A stretch of DNA of 64,000 bases from Clostridia bacterium (GTDB lineage: Bacteria; Bacillota; Clostridia; Oscillospirales; Acutalibacteraceae): positions 1 to 64,000 of the forward strand of contig JAFWAC010000012.1 in NCBI GenBank assembly GCA_017507805.1, in the 5' to 3' direction. The notes below the pieces were generated by a model. It was not told the origin of the DNA and made no database searches. It saw only the letters and a list, made by a program, of their open reading frames with translations. A program made the translations under genes and the position numbers. Of the stretch, positions 35,663-45,123 are shown piece by piece; position 1 is the first letter of the stretch; each line of letters opens with the position of its first letter.

Positions 35663-36748
35663 TTATTCACCGAAGAAGCCGCTTTCGGGATGTATATCTA
35701 TTTTCCAGCCTGTGAGCTTTGCGGCAAGTCTTACATTCTGACCTTTATTACCTATTGCCAAGGAAAGCTGGGCTTCGGGTACGCTTACCTTGCAAACGCG
35801 GGGGTCCTCACTGAGGATTTCCACCGAAACAACCTTTGCAGGTGACAATGCCTCGGAAATAAATTCAACAGGATTTTCACTGTATTTTACAATATCTATC
35901 TTTTCGCCGGCAAGCTCCTCCACGATATTATTAACACGGGTTCCCTTTGGACCTATGCAGGCGCCGATAGCATCAACCTCAGGGTCGGGTGACCAAACGG
36001 CAATCTTTGTTCTTGAGCCTGCCTGACGGGAAACCGATTTTATTTCAATCGTACCGTCAAAAATTTCAGGCACCTCGGTCTCAAACAAGCGCTTAACAAG
36101 ACCGGGATGTGTGCGCGAAAGCATTATTCTTGCGCCCTTTTCGGTATCCTTAACATCTACAACATAAACCTTTATATGGTCGCCTTCGTGAAGCACCTCG
36201 TCCGGCACCTGCTCTAATTTAGGCAGTGTTGCCTCGCTGTGCCCGATTGCAAGAATTGCATTGCCGGTTTTGGGGTCAATTCTCTGAACAACCGCAGTCA
36301 CAAGCTCGCGGTTAAAGCTTTGGAATTCCGCCAAGGTCTGACCCCTTTCAGCCTCCTTAACTCCCTGACGGAAGTTGTTTTTGGAATTTTGCGCAACCAC
36401 TCTGCCGAACTTTTTGGGGTCAAGCTTGATATCGATAAAGCCCTGTTCAACGGATGTCGGATCAATAGCGGCTGCATCCTCCTTTGAAATCTGTGTGAAG
36501 CTGTCCTCAACAGTCTCAACGATCGTCTTTCTTGCTATAACCGAGAAAATCTTATTTTCGGGGTCAATCACGCAGGACACGATATCACTTCCGCCGTAAT
36601 CCTTACGGGCGGCAACAATAATTGCATCTGCAATCTTTTCTGCAATAAATTTTTGAGGAATGCCGCGCTCCTCCTCCATAAGTCTCAAAGCTTCAAAAAA
36701 CTCTGAATTATCATTTTCCTTCTTTATGTTTTTCTTATTTTTAGCCAT
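35663..36748 (-). CDS. nusA: Transcription termination/antitermination protein NusA
   Basis: 361 aa from ATG 36748, following GGAGGAATTAATAAAA. N-terminal RNAP-binding domain (FFEALRLMEEERGIPQKFIA), S1 domain (about 135-200, GTVVQRIDPKTGNAI-like), then KH1 with DAIGACIGPKGTRVNNIVEEL and KH2 with SLAIGNKGQNVRLAAKLTGW. Lacks the C-terminal repeats of proteobacterial NusA, as usual in Firmicutes. 37 bp after rimP. Confidence 0.96.
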   Translation of the reverse strand: MAKNKKNIKKENDNSEFFEALRLMEEERGIPQKFIAEKIADAIIVAARKDYGGSDIVSCVIDPENKIFSVIARKTIVETVEDSFTQISKEDAAAIDPTSVEQGFIDIKLDPKKFGRVVAQNSKNNFRQGVKEAERGQTLAEFQSFNRELVTAVVQRIDPKTGNAILAIGHSEATLPKLEQVPDEVLHEGDHIKVYVVDVKDTEKGARIMLSRTHPGLVKRLFETEVPEIFDGTIEIKSVSRQAGSRTKIAVWSPDPEVDAIGACIGPKGTRVNNIVEELAGEKIDIVKYSENPVEFISEALSPAKVVSVEILSEDPRVCKVSVPEAQLSLAIGNKGQNVRLAAKLTGWKIDIHPESGFFGE

Positions 36749-36785
36749 TTTTATTAATTCCTCCAAACTTTTTTCCTAATGGTTA

Positions 36786-37238
36786 TTATTCAAAATCACA
36801 TAAATTTGCTTTAGATATATCCTTTAAAGAAAGGGCAATCTCGATGCCGTCACACTCTATTACTATCTGCTCCGAAACCGAAATCAGCTTTCCTGTCAGC
36901 TCTTTTTTGCCGTTCAAAGCCTTATAAAGCTTTACCTTGATTTTTTCACCAAGCACTCTTTCATAATGAAAGGGCTTTGAAAGCTCCCGTTCAAGTCCGG
37001 GTGAGCACACCTCTAAATAATAGGCAACATCAATGGGGTCAGCCTCATCAATAATGGGGTCAATCGCGTGGGAAACCTCTGTGCAATCATCAATGGTTAT
37101 CCCCTCGGGCTTATCAATAAAAACCCTGAGATACCAAGATGCGCCCTCTTTTAAGAAACGAACATCCCAAAGCTCAACGCCGCAGCCTTCAACCGTTTCT
37201 TTAATAAGCGCATAAACCTTTTCGGCAGCATTTGCCAT
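36786..37238 (-). CDS. rimP: Ribosome maturation factor RimP
   Basis: 150 aa from ATG 37238 (AGGAGATGAAGAA upstream). KVYALIKETVEGCGVELWDV, WYLRVFIDKPEG and the C-terminal DPIDVAYYLEVCSPGLEREL are RimP signatures. Binds the 30S subunit during assembly. First gene of the nine-gene operon ending in ribF; a leader hairpin lies just upstream. Confidence 0.95.
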   Translation of the reverse strand: MANAAEKVYALIKETVEGCGVELWDVRFLKEGASWYLRVFIDKPEGITIDDCTEVSHAIDPIIDEADPIDVAYYLEVCSPGLERELSKPFHYERVLGEKIKVKLYKALNGKKELTGKLISVSEQIVIECDGIEIALSLKDISKANLCDFE

Positions 37239-37254
37239 TTCTTCATCTCCTGTC

Positions 37255-37287
37255 CCAAAACAAAAGTGAGTAGGTTGCCCCACTCAC
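37255..37287 (-). promoter_or_regulatory. rimP leader hairpin, terminator-like
   Basis: On the minus strand GTGAGTGGGGC / CCTACTCAC forms a hairpin followed by TTTTGTTTTGG directly before the rimP ribosome binding site. It looks like a leaky terminator at the head of the operon. Confidence 0.5.
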
Positions 37288-37343
37288 CTTTCTTAAGTCT
37301 AAAAAAATTATACCACAGTCAATCTGTAAAATCAAGTCTTTTT

Positions 37344-39035
37344 TCAATAAAATATACCGCCATACGGATACTCGTCTGTTTCCTCGCCCTCGTAAGAGTT
37401 TATATAAATCTTTACAGCAACATCTGTGCTGACAGAATTACCGTACTCCGGCTCCTGACTCAAAACAATTCCGGGCGCCTTATCCTCATCGTACTTTTCA
37501 AGCACCTCTATATTTTCATAAAGGAAGCCCTGCTTCAAAAGCTCTAACTTTGCCTCATCCTCGGTAAGACCTCTGAGGTTTGCTATTTTAATTTCGGACG
37601 GGCCAAGGCTTATAACGACCTCGATTTCGGTATCGCGCTTAACCTCACTGCCGGCAGCAACCGACTGTGTGCAAACCGTCCCCTTGGGATAATCGTTTGA
37701 GAAGCTTTTATCGGTTATAACAAACTCAAACATCTCGTAAGCCTCATTCTCCAGAATTTCGGAATAATACTTACCCTTGAAATTAGGCACCGAATAAAGC
37801 TTATCTGTCACCTCTGCGCCGGGCTCAACATCACCTATATTGCTGACCACCGGTGCGTCAACCGAAACCTGATTATCAGTGTTACCCTTATCATTGTTTT
37901 TGAAAATTTCATCCTTAAACACGGTTGATACAAGGATAGCGGCAATTATAATAAATACCAATGCTGTGCAAAGGGAGGAAATAACCGCATATTTGGCAGA
38001 GCCGCCCTTATTCTTTTGCGGCTTTGCGTTACCCTTAGCCTTATTACCTGCATTTGCGGCAGAAGTGTTCTGATCGTTTATTTCACCATAAACCAGCTCG
38101 TTTTTAAAGACCTCAACATCCTTTGTGCGGTTTTGCGGCAAAACCTGCAAGCCGTTTGCCAGAGCCGCCAGCACATGGCGGGGAAGCTCCTCAGCAAAGT
38201 GTGAGGGAATGGTCATCGAATCATTCTGAAGTCTTGAAACAGCCTCGGGCGGAACAATGCCTATAAGCACCCTGAAAAGGGTTGCGCAAAGTCCGTACAC
38301 ATCGGTATAATTACCGTCAGTCATATCCGTAAAGCCATACTGCTCAACAGCAGAAAAACCCGAATAAAGCTGACATTCAATATCCTCATTTGTCATTCGC
38401 AGCTTTTTTATAGAGTAATCTGTGATATAAAGCTTGCCGTCACGGCCGACAATAACCGTTTCATCCGATATTCCGCGGTGGATTACCCCCAAATCGTTCA
38501 TTCTTTTGACAGTATCAATAACGGGCAAAAACAATGCTCTTGCCTGCTCCCATTTAAGGGTGCCGCCGTTTTTCTCAAGAAAATCAGCAAGGGTTATTCC
38601 CGGAATATTCACCGTTATTGCATACACGGTACCGTTTTCCTCAAAAGTATCGGTAACAGGAGCAACAGACGGAAGCTCCGCACCCATAATGCTTTTGTTT
38701 ATCTCCGCAAATTCGAGCAAGCCCTCATTAAAGGCATATTCCTTTCCCCCGACAATCGAAACCGTTTTATCGGGATTTCGGTGGGCACAGCCCAAGGGAA
38801 AATACTCCTTAATATTAATCACGGTATCGGTAGCAGTATCCCAGCCGATATAAACAACGGCTTCACCGGTTTTCTTTAAAACCCTGCCGATAAAATAACG
38901 GTCCTTTATCAAAAACCTTGCAGGAAGCGTGTCCGCGGGATTTTGGGCGGAGCCGTCATACCCGCATATCGGGCAGAGCTTTTCGCCGCCGTTATCGTTC
39001 ATACAGCCTATGCACAGTCTTTCTGTATTAAGCAT
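37344..39035 (-). CDS. PASTA-containing serine/threonine kinase-like protein, probable pseudokinase
   Basis: 563 aa. An N-terminal zinc-ribbon-like head (CIGCMND...CPICGYDG, about 8-25) is followed by a kinase-like domain (about 40-310), one membrane helix (about 350-372) and two to three PASTA-like repeats outside (PNFKGKYYSEILENEAYEMF, ANLRGLTEDEAKLELLKQGF). The kinase fold keeps a Lys in INIKEYFP but lacks a Gly-rich loop (VLKKTGEAVVY). The catalytic loop is IHRGIS where active kinases have HRDxx, and DFG reads TDYS. Catalysis is therefore doubtful; a sensor or scaffold role at the cell wall is inferred. Encoded alone, not beside a PP2C phosphatase. Confidence 0.88.
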   Translation of the reverse strand: MLNTERLCIGCMNDNGGEKLCPICGYDGSAQNPADTLPARFLIKDRYFIGRVLKKTGEAVVYIGWDTATDTVINIKEYFPLGCAHRNPDKTVSIVGGKEYAFNEGLLEFAEINKSIMGAELPSVAPVTDTFEENGTVYAITVNIPGITLADFLEKNGGTLKWEQARALFLPVIDTVKRMNDLGVIHRGISDETVIVGRDGKLYITDYSIKKLRMTNEDIECQLYSGFSAVEQYGFTDMTDGNYTDVYGLCATLFRVLIGIVPPEAVSRLQNDSMTIPSHFAEELPRHVLAALANGLQVLPQNRTKDVEVFKNELVYGEINDQNTSAANAGNKAKGNAKPQKNKGGSAKYAVISSLCTALVFIIIAAILVSTVFKDEIFKNNDKGNTDNQVSVDAPVVSNIGDVEPGAEVTDKLYSVPNFKGKYYSEILENEAYEMFEFVITDKSFSNDYPKGTVCTQSVAAGSEVKRDTEIEVVISLGPSEIKIANLRGLTEDEAKLELLKQGFLYENIEVLEKYDEDKAPGIVLSQEPEYGNSVSTDVAVKIYINSYEGEETDEYPYGGIFY

Positions 39036-39180
39036 AAAATCACCATTCCTTGTTATTTCGAAGCAACTCCGAATGAATTATTTTTTAGGAACAGAGCATA
39101 TTTTATCACATTTTACATTAAATTTCAAGCCCTTACCCTTTTAAGCCAATTTAAGTGAAATTTATTCTTATTTTTTCAGC

Positions 39181-39209
39181 TTGACAATCGAACAGATGTT
39201 CGTTATAAT
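39181..39209 (+). promoter_or_regulatory. SOS-controlled promoter with consensus LexA box
   Basis: TTGACA (39181-39186), 17-bp spacer, TATAAT (39204-39209). The spacer holds CGAACAGATGTTCG (39189-39202), a perfect match to the Firmicute LexA/DinR consensus CGAACRNRYGTTYG. Bound LexA would block RNA polymerase. Confidence 0.85.
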
Positions 39210-39256
39210 ATAATAAATTTTATTATTTTTATTTTTCAAAAAAGAGTGTGTAGATA

Positions 39257-39811
39257 ATGGTAACTGCCAATAAAAAGCAAGGGTACAAATGCTGTTTCAC
39301 GGGGTACAGGCCCTCCAAATTTCCTTTCAGCTTAGACCGCAATAATAAAGAATACCAAAAATTTGATAATGCGCTTGTGGAGGAGCTTTCTGCCCTTTCG
39401 GCGCTCGGCTGTCACACCTTTTACAGCGGTATGGCGATGGGGTTTGACATAATTGCCGCCGAAACCGTGCTGCTTTTAAAGCAGATTTATTCATATCCGC
39501 TTAAGCTTATATGTGTTGTCCCCTTTTCAGGTCAGGAAAATACATACACCGCATATTGGAGGGAAAGATACAACCGCGTTTTAGAGCTTTGTGACGGGGT
39601 TGAGGTTTTATCGGATACATATACGCCCGGCTGTTACCAAAAGCGGAATATATATATGGTGGATAACAGTGATTTTGTCCTTACCTGGTATGACGGGAAA
39701 TCGGGCGGTACGAAAAATACAATAGATTATGCCGCGCGTCTCGGCAGGCAGATTTTCAACATCAACAAGGCGCACGATATTTCTGTTCAGACCTGCTTTG
39801 CCGAGCTGTGA
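39257..39811 (+). CDS. SLOG-family (DUF1273) protein under SOS control
   Basis: 184 aa: KCCFTGYRPSKFPFSLD, then TFYSGMAMGFDIIAAETVLLL and LICVVPFSGQENTY, then YMVDNSDFVLTWYDGKSGGT. These are the strand-loop pattern (FTGxR, GxAxGxD, VPF, DxVLxWYDG) of DUF1273/YpsA-like SLOG proteins, relatives of DprA and LOG. The family is thought to bind nucleotides or nucleotide-sugar signals. The ribosome binding site is weak (AAGAGTG). The promoter holds a perfect LexA box, so induction by DNA damage is predicted. A second, divergent SLOG gene starts at 348. Confidence 0.85.
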   Translation: MVTANKKQGYKCCFTGYRPSKFPFSLDRNNKEYQKFDNALVEELSALSALGCHTFYSGMAMGFDIIAAETVLLLKQIYSYPLKLICVVPFSGQENTYTAYWRERYNRVLELCDGVEVLSDTYTPGCYQKRNIYMVDNSDFVLTWYDGKSGGTKNTIDYAARLGRQIFNINKAHDISVQTCFAEL

Positions 39812-39832
39812 AAAAACGCAATCCTCTTAAAA

Positions 39833-39907
39833 GTAGGGAACGACCTGTGTGTCGTTCCTTTAAAATTGATCAATATCCAACGGAACGACACACAGGTCGT
39901 TCCCTAC
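39833..39907. repeat. Dispersed palindrome, family B (long form, 26-bp arms)
   Basis: Perfect 26-base inverted repeats at 39833-39858 and 39882-39907, beginning GTAGGGAACGACCTGTG, around a 23-base A/T-rich centre containing TTGATCAA. Followed by GGAAT and a T-run. It could form a very stable hairpin after the SLOG gene and may also terminate its transcript. Shares its ends with the palindrome at 19791-19820. Confidence 0.8.
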
Positions 39908-40023
39908 GGAATGTTTTTTTACATTCCAATTTGAATTTTATTGATTTTTTTGGTATTATTTGTTTTCCTTGCAAGTTTAATAACAGGGAATAATATATGC
40001 AACAAAACAACAAGGAGCGCAAT

Positions 40024-40863
40024 ATGATTAAAATTCTCGTTGACTCTGCTTCCGATTGCAGAAAGCAGTACGGTAAATACGATTTATTTATGCCCATTTC
40101 AATTAATATAGACGGCACCGAATACCGTGACGGTGTTGACATTGATGCAAACGGATTTTATAAGCTGTTAATGAGCTGTGTTGATTTTCCAAAAACCTCA
40201 CAGCCGTCTCCTCAGGCATTTTTAGAAATTTTTGAACAGATAAAGGCTGACGGTGACGAGCTTATCTATTTTGCATTATCATCCAAGCTAAGCGGTACCT
40301 ATCAAGGTGCGTGTATCGCCAAGGATATGACAGATTATGACGGTATTCATATCATTGACACAAGAACCGCTACCCATATGATCGGTTTACTTGCAGACCA
40401 CGCGCACAGGCTTATTAATGCCGGACTTTCGGCAAAAGAAATCGTTAAGCAATGTGAAAAGCTTAAGTCTCGCGTCAAGGTTTTGGCAGGTCTTGACACA
40501 CTTGAATATCTATACCGCGGTGGTAGACTGAGCAAGACTTCTGCGACTGTGGGAAAAATTGCTGACATTAAACCCATTATAACCGTGAGTGAAAACGGAA
40601 CGGTTGAGGTGGTTGGAAAAATGCTGGGAAAAGCGCGTGCAATGAATTCTATTGTGCAAAAGCTTAACAGTATTAAGCTTGACAAAGACTTTCCGCTTTA
40701 CTCACTTTATACCTTTGGTGAGGAAAACTGCGAAGGTCTGGAGCAAAAGCTCAAAGACGAGGGCTATGAAATAAGCCGGCGACTTCAGGTCGGTTCAACA
40801 ATCGGGGCGCACATCGGTCCGGGAGTATACGCCGTGCTTTTTGTTACCGAGCAGAACAGTTAA
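40024..40863 (+). CDS. DegV family fatty-acid-binding protein
   Basis: 279 aa from ATG 40024 (AAGGAG 6 bases upstream). MIKILVDSASDCRKQYGKY, then SQPSPQAFLEIF and ALSSKLSGTYQGACIA are DegV signatures; the fatty-acid head-group site lies around STxSGT-type residues. LAGLDTLEYLYRGGRLSKTS is the second conserved block. These proteins deliver fatty acids to a FakA-type kinase; fakA is not in the window. Followed by a bidirectional terminator. Confidence 0.93.
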   Translation: MIKILVDSASDCRKQYGKYDLFMPISINIDGTEYRDGVDIDANGFYKLLMSCVDFPKTSQPSPQAFLEIFEQIKADGDELIYFALSSKLSGTYQGACIAKDMTDYDGIHIIDTRTATHMIGLLADHAHRLINAGLSAKEIVKQCEKLKSRVKVLAGLDTLEYLYRGGRLSKTSATVGKIADIKPIITVSENGTVEVVGKMLGKARAMNSIVQKLNSIKLDKDFPLYSLYTFGEENCEGLEQKLKDEGYEISRRLQVGSTIGAHIGPGVYAVLFVTEQNS

Positions 40864-40882
40864 ATCAGGCTTCACTCTAACA

Positions 40883-40933
40883 AAAATCCCCTTAAGGCTT
40901 CCAAAATTTCTTTGGTTGCCCCAAGGGGATTTT
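40883..40933. terminator. Bidirectional terminator between degV and the beta-helix gene
   Basis: AAAATCCCCTT (40883-40893) and AAGGGGATTTT (40923-40933) with an inner GGC-CCAAA / TTTGG-GCC helix. A-run and T-run on either side suit both convergent genes. Confidence 0.8.
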
Positions 40934-40960
40934 AATATTAATTATAAAACGAAAAGCAAA

Positions 40961-42031
40961 TTAAAGAACATCTATAAGGCAATTAACATTATTTTCCGCG
41001 TGCACCTTTTCCTTTACCACGCCGTCAATCGCAATATTATCCTTAACTATGCAATTTTTGCAGGAATGTATAACTACACCGTAATCGGGGCTGACGGTTC
41101 CGCCGCCGCCGTCATCACAGCCAACCTTCATTACATTATTTGAAATAAGGAATTTTTCACAGCGTCCCATATAGATATGTGCCGAAAGATAAGGATTTTC
41201 AAAGGGCTGCTTGCGCGGCTTACCGTTGCGCCAGAAAATATTTCCGCTTATCACACAATCCACGCGCTCTGCGGTTTCGGGCAGATGTATTGCCGGTCCC
41301 ATATTACGGTCAAAGTGGTTGGAATTTATTGCTATTGTGTTTCCCAGCTCGAAATAAAATCCGCCCATATTATTCCATTCAATGCGGTTTCCCGTAAAGG
41401 TAATTGAAGCAGTTGCATTCACACCTTTAATACCGTAATCACCGTTAGAGGAAAAAATACTGTTGCTTATCCAGCCGTCCCAGCCATCGATATAAACACC
41501 GCTGCCGCGGTTGTGGCAAGCATGTGTATTACGGAGAGTAAACGCAAAAACATGGTCAAGATGTATTCCGTTGCCGCTGAAGTCCCTGACCTGACAGTCC
41601 TCAATAACAAGAGAATCCTCATGAAAGGCTGTTGTCTCAGAGTTGCCGTCAAAAAATGTAGCTCCGTTTCCGTTATAAAGCTCCCATTTCAAACATATAC
41701 CATGAATACCCTCGCCTTTATTTTCACCTAAAAGCTGCAAACCCAAAAGCTTGCTTCCATGTGCCCCTGTGACATTCAAAAGACAGGCTTTGCAATCATC
41801 CTTTAAAATCAAAACCGAGCCGCCTATGTCTCCATAGCCCCAACCGTGAGTGCCTCTGAGTGTGATAGAGGAAGGTACCTGCAAATCGCCGCAAAGATAT
41901 TTTCCGGGCGGTACAACAACCTCGCCCTTAACCTCCCCTGCTTTATCGAGGGCAGACTGAATTGCAACAGTAGAGTCGGTTTTACCGTCACCCACAGCGC
42001 CAAAATCCGTTACATCAAATATATTTATCAT
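40961..42031 (-). CDS. Right-handed beta-helix protein (pectate lyase 3-like)
   Basis: 356 aa. MINIFDVTDFGAVGDGKTDS is the Pectate_lyase_3/GH28-like N-terminal motif (DFGAxGDGxTD), followed by repeating coils (NGIHLDHVFAFTLRNTHACH, GVYIDGWDGWISNSIFSSNG, SNHFDRNMGPAIHL). No signal peptide, so cytoplasmic. Sugar-acid or rhamnogalacturonan-type substrate is possible, but catalytic residues cannot be assigned with confidence. It lies 141 bp downstream of the GH106-like gene on the same strand and may belong to the same sugar pathway. Confidence 0.8.
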   Translation of the reverse strand: MINIFDVTDFGAVGDGKTDSTVAIQSALDKAGEVKGEVVVPPGKYLCGDLQVPSSITLRGTHGWGYGDIGGSVLILKDDCKACLLNVTGAHGSKLLGLQLLGENKGEGIHGICLKWELYNGNGATFFDGNSETTAFHEDSLVIEDCQVRDFSGNGIHLDHVFAFTLRNTHACHNRGSGVYIDGWDGWISNSIFSSNGDYGIKGVNATASITFTGNRIEWNNMGGFYFELGNTIAINSNHFDRNMGPAIHLPETAERVDCVISGNIFWRNGKPRKQPFENPYLSAHIYMGRCEKFLISNNVMKVGCDDGGGGTVSPDYGVVIHSCKNCIVKDNIAIDGVVKEKVHAENNVNCLIDVL

Positions 42032-42172
42032 ATTTTACACCCTTTCTTAATTTGTGACCGATAATAACATAATTATAATACATTAAAAAGTGTTTTAAAA
42101 GGGGTAATCTTACGGACTTTTCTGCAATTCAGTCATATTTTACACTTTTGCCGAATTATTTATTAAATAACA

Positions 42173-45043
42173 CTAATCGCACAAGAGCTTCAAAAGGGCG
42201 TAATGATGAGCATATTGCTCGCTTTCGCCGTTATGCCAGGTGCTTGTAAGCTCAAAGCAATAAGGCGATGTATATGCCCGTGTGCCGTCACCGTTAAGGT
42301 GATGCGGTCCCAAAAGATTGCGGTTGCCGATAACAAGCTCTATTTCAACGGTGTTTTCTCCCAAAACGGCAAGCTCACTTATATCCAAGGCGCGGTTATA
42401 AAGCATTTTTCCGGCAAACTTTCCGTTTATCTTTACATACGCCATCTGCCATGTACCGTCCATACGCAAGTCTACGGCAGTGGTATCAAGGTTTATTTTT
42501 TGCTTGATATTGAGTGAGCCGGCAAAGAACGGGAAGCCCTCTGTTGTAGGCTCGGTAACGGTTTCGGGCAGTACATCTATATAGAAATCATTTCCGAACA
42601 CAATTCCCTTAGCAGTGCTGTCCTCATAGCCGGCGGCAGAATAAACACCGAAGTCTCCCGAAACATACACCGCCTCAAGCTCGCTGTCATAAACCAGACA
42701 GTTGCGCAGGCTTTCGGTTACATTCTCACCGAACAAAGCATAGTATACCGCCTCGCTTTGATACCAATCGGTCTTTACAACATACTCATTCGTTCCCTTT
42801 TGCACCAGCTCCGTAATATCAGCCAAAAGCAGATGCCTTTCCTTTTCGGAGTGCTCTGTGAAGCTAAATTCCTTGCCGTTAAGCCAAGCCGCCTTTGCGC
42901 CGCAATCCTCGGCGGCAAGTGTCATACGGGACGGCACGGTGCGAACCTCAAATTCATACTTAAAGTAAATTTCACCCTCATAACGGTCCTCAAGAAGCTT
43001 TGCAAAAAGTCCCGGAACAGGATACCTTTCCGAAAAGCTTACACCGTCCTCAGAATAACGGACATAGTCCACGGTGAGTTGATTTGAAGTGCAGGAAACC
43101 AACGCATTTTGCATACGGAAGCGGTACTCTGTAAGCTCTTTTTCGCCGTCAGGCAAGGCAGTGTCAGGGAAAAGCAATACCGACTCGCCCGGCTCAAGGG
43201 TTACGGTGAGAGGAACATTTTTCTCGCTGAGAGAGATTAAATCAAGCTTTTTGAAGGATTTTATACCCTCACCCATATTATAGGTCTGTGTATAGCATTC
43301 GGTTGTGGACGCATTCATTATAAACATAAAGCTAATACCGTCAATTTCACGGTAGGTGTTATAAATCCAAGTGTCGCGATTTTCTATACTATAAGGCTGT
43401 GCCGCAATCAAATCCTCAAGGGTGCAGTTTGATTTGAGATATGAATAATCAAAGGGCTCCCCCTCGCAGAAGGCGGGGCAATCACCTAAAACGAGGAGCT
43501 TGCCTCCGTTTTCTGTGTACTCACGCAGTAGCTTTTCGGTATGGGCATCGGTAGCTAAAATATGCGGCAAAACCAAATAATCGTAGCTGCAAAGTCCGCA
43601 ACCTATCTTACAGCCATCAACAAAGCCGTCCTCTGCAAGCAGGGTTTCGTCAAGCAGGTGATAAGAAACACCCGAATGTGAGAGCAAGCGGCAGTCTGCA
43701 AGATATGCCGCATCAATATCCGCAACACTGCCCGAAGCATCTCTCCTGTAATCCATATATGTACTGCGGATAGGTTGCAGCATCGCAACATTGATTTTTT
43801 CCTTGCTCTCAGAAAGCAGATGTCCCAAACGGGTATAATAGCGGTTGAAATCTGCAAATTCGCGTTCAACCCACGGGTTTACATCAGAATAATGAGCCGG
43901 GTGGTCCTTTTTGCGCTGACCGTACTCAGCATAAGGCAACAAATGATGGCAAAGCATATTAACACCGTTCACAAATTGGAAATCTGCAATACGCTTAACA
44001 CTACGGGGAGAAACCTCCCAACCGCAGCAGCCGAAGGTTTCGGTGAGGGTTTGCTTTTTGCCGTACTGTGCGGCAACGCTTGCAAGCTGTCTGGGAGAAG
44101 TCTCATTATCGGCACCGGTACACAGCCAATCTATACCCGGCATGGTCATATATTTATAAAAGGGCATTATACCGGCACAGGCAAGCATTTGACCGTCTAA
44201 GCTGTTTTCCTCAATATAATGACCGGTAAAGCTCACCCCGTTTTCCTCACACCAATTATAAAGCTTTTTAGCAAATGCCTCAAGCATAAGGCTTTGCATT
44301 GTTTTCCAATAGCGGTAGCGGAAGGTGCGGTAGCCCTCCTTTTTAACAAACAGCAGTCCTAAGCAGTCAAGAATATCAACATTATACTGCTCCTTAAAAT
44401 GCTTCTCTAAAACGCTTGTGTATGGGGTGTTAGCTCGGTAATACTGCGGTTCATCGGTGAAAAAGCCGCGTATTTTCCGGGAAAAATCCTCACCGATATA
44501 CTCCTTGTAAGCCTCATGTGTAAGCGCGATAAACTTATCCATAACGGCAGGATTAAGAATATCTGCCGTTGAAACAGATGTATGTATATAAAGATTAAGG
44601 TATTCGCCGTCACCCGAAGTCTCATTAACACGCACAAGTGCTTCGCCTGCCAAAGAGTAGCTCACGGTGGCTTCAGGATCAAAATCACCGATTTTTGTGA
44701 GGATATATTTATCGCAGTTTTCGGGGTCCGACAAAAGCTTGCCGCCTGCAAAACCGCTGGGCCAGCCGTTTTCATCGTATGCCCAGGCATCCATGCCGAG
44801 ATTTTCGGCATAGTCCGCGCAAGTCTTGATGCAGTTCATCCATTCATCTGACAGGTATTCGGTTTTAAGACCGCCCCTTGCATGCATAAAAAAGCCGCCG
44901 ATTTCATTCCTTTGCATCCAATCAATCTGTCTGCAAAGCTCCTCCGGCTCCAATTTATCATTCCATGACCAAAAAGGAACGGGCTTCCATTTTGTCAGGT
45001 CCTTTTCAAAGCGCTTCTTGATACAGTCTAATTTCTTATCCAT
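42173..45043 (-). CDS. GH106-like glycoside hydrolase (putative alpha-L-rhamnosidase)
   Basis: 956 aa, no signal peptide. KPVPFWSWNDKLEPEELCRQ, then EIGGFFMHARGGLKTEYLSD and AYDENGWPSGFAGGKLL are the N-terminal signatures of large clostridial proteins of the GH106 type. A TIM-barrel-like region is followed by a glutamine-amidotransferase-like middle and beta-sandwich domains near the C-terminus (DIKQKINLDTTAVDLRMDGT-like, WLNGKEFSFT). alpha-L-rhamnosidase is inferred from the family; rhamnulokinase at 7100-8569 fits that. ATG 45043 has GGAGGGAAA upstream. Confidence 0.8.
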   Translation of the reverse strand: MDKKLDCIKKRFEKDLTKWKPVPFWSWNDKLEPEELCRQIDWMQRNEIGGFFMHARGGLKTEYLSDEWMNCIKTCADYAENLGMDAWAYDENGWPSGFAGGKLLSDPENCDKYILTKIGDFDPEATVSYSLAGEALVRVNETSGDGEYLNLYIHTSVSTADILNPAVMDKFIALTHEAYKEYIGEDFSRKIRGFFTDEPQYYRANTPYTSVLEKHFKEQYNVDILDCLGLLFVKKEGYRTFRYRYWKTMQSLMLEAFAKKLYNWCEENGVSFTGHYIEENSLDGQMLACAGIMPFYKYMTMPGIDWLCTGADNETSPRQLASVAAQYGKKQTLTETFGCCGWEVSPRSVKRIADFQFVNGVNMLCHHLLPYAEYGQRKKDHPAHYSDVNPWVEREFADFNRYYTRLGHLLSESKEKINVAMLQPIRSTYMDYRRDASGSVADIDAAYLADCRLLSHSGVSYHLLDETLLAEDGFVDGCKIGCGLCSYDYLVLPHILATDAHTEKLLREYTENGGKLLVLGDCPAFCEGEPFDYSYLKSNCTLEDLIAAQPYSIENRDTWIYNTYREIDGISFMFIMNASTTECYTQTYNMGEGIKSFKKLDLISLSEKNVPLTVTLEPGESVLLFPDTALPDGEKELTEYRFRMQNALVSCTSNQLTVDYVRYSEDGVSFSERYPVPGLFAKLLEDRYEGEIYFKYEFEVRTVPSRMTLAAEDCGAKAAWLNGKEFSFTEHSEKERHLLLADITELVQKGTNEYVVKTDWYQSEAVYYALFGENVTESLRNCLVYDSELEAVYVSGDFGVYSAAGYEDSTAKGIVFGNDFYIDVLPETVTEPTTEGFPFFAGSLNIKQKINLDTTAVDLRMDGTWQMAYVKINGKFAGKMLYNRALDISELAVLGENTVEIELVIGNRNLLGPHHLNGDGTRAYTSPYCFELTSTWHNGESEQYAHHYALLKLLCD

Positions 45044-45123
45044 ATTTCCCTCCGAAAAAGATAATATTCTTTAGGTTTATTATATTAATTCATAATTCAC
45101 AAGTCAATATTAATTTATCCCTT

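Noticed and set aside
39808..39993. Small frame after the SLOG gene
   Set aside because: Reads through the 26-bp inverted repeat; composition dictated by the palindrome.
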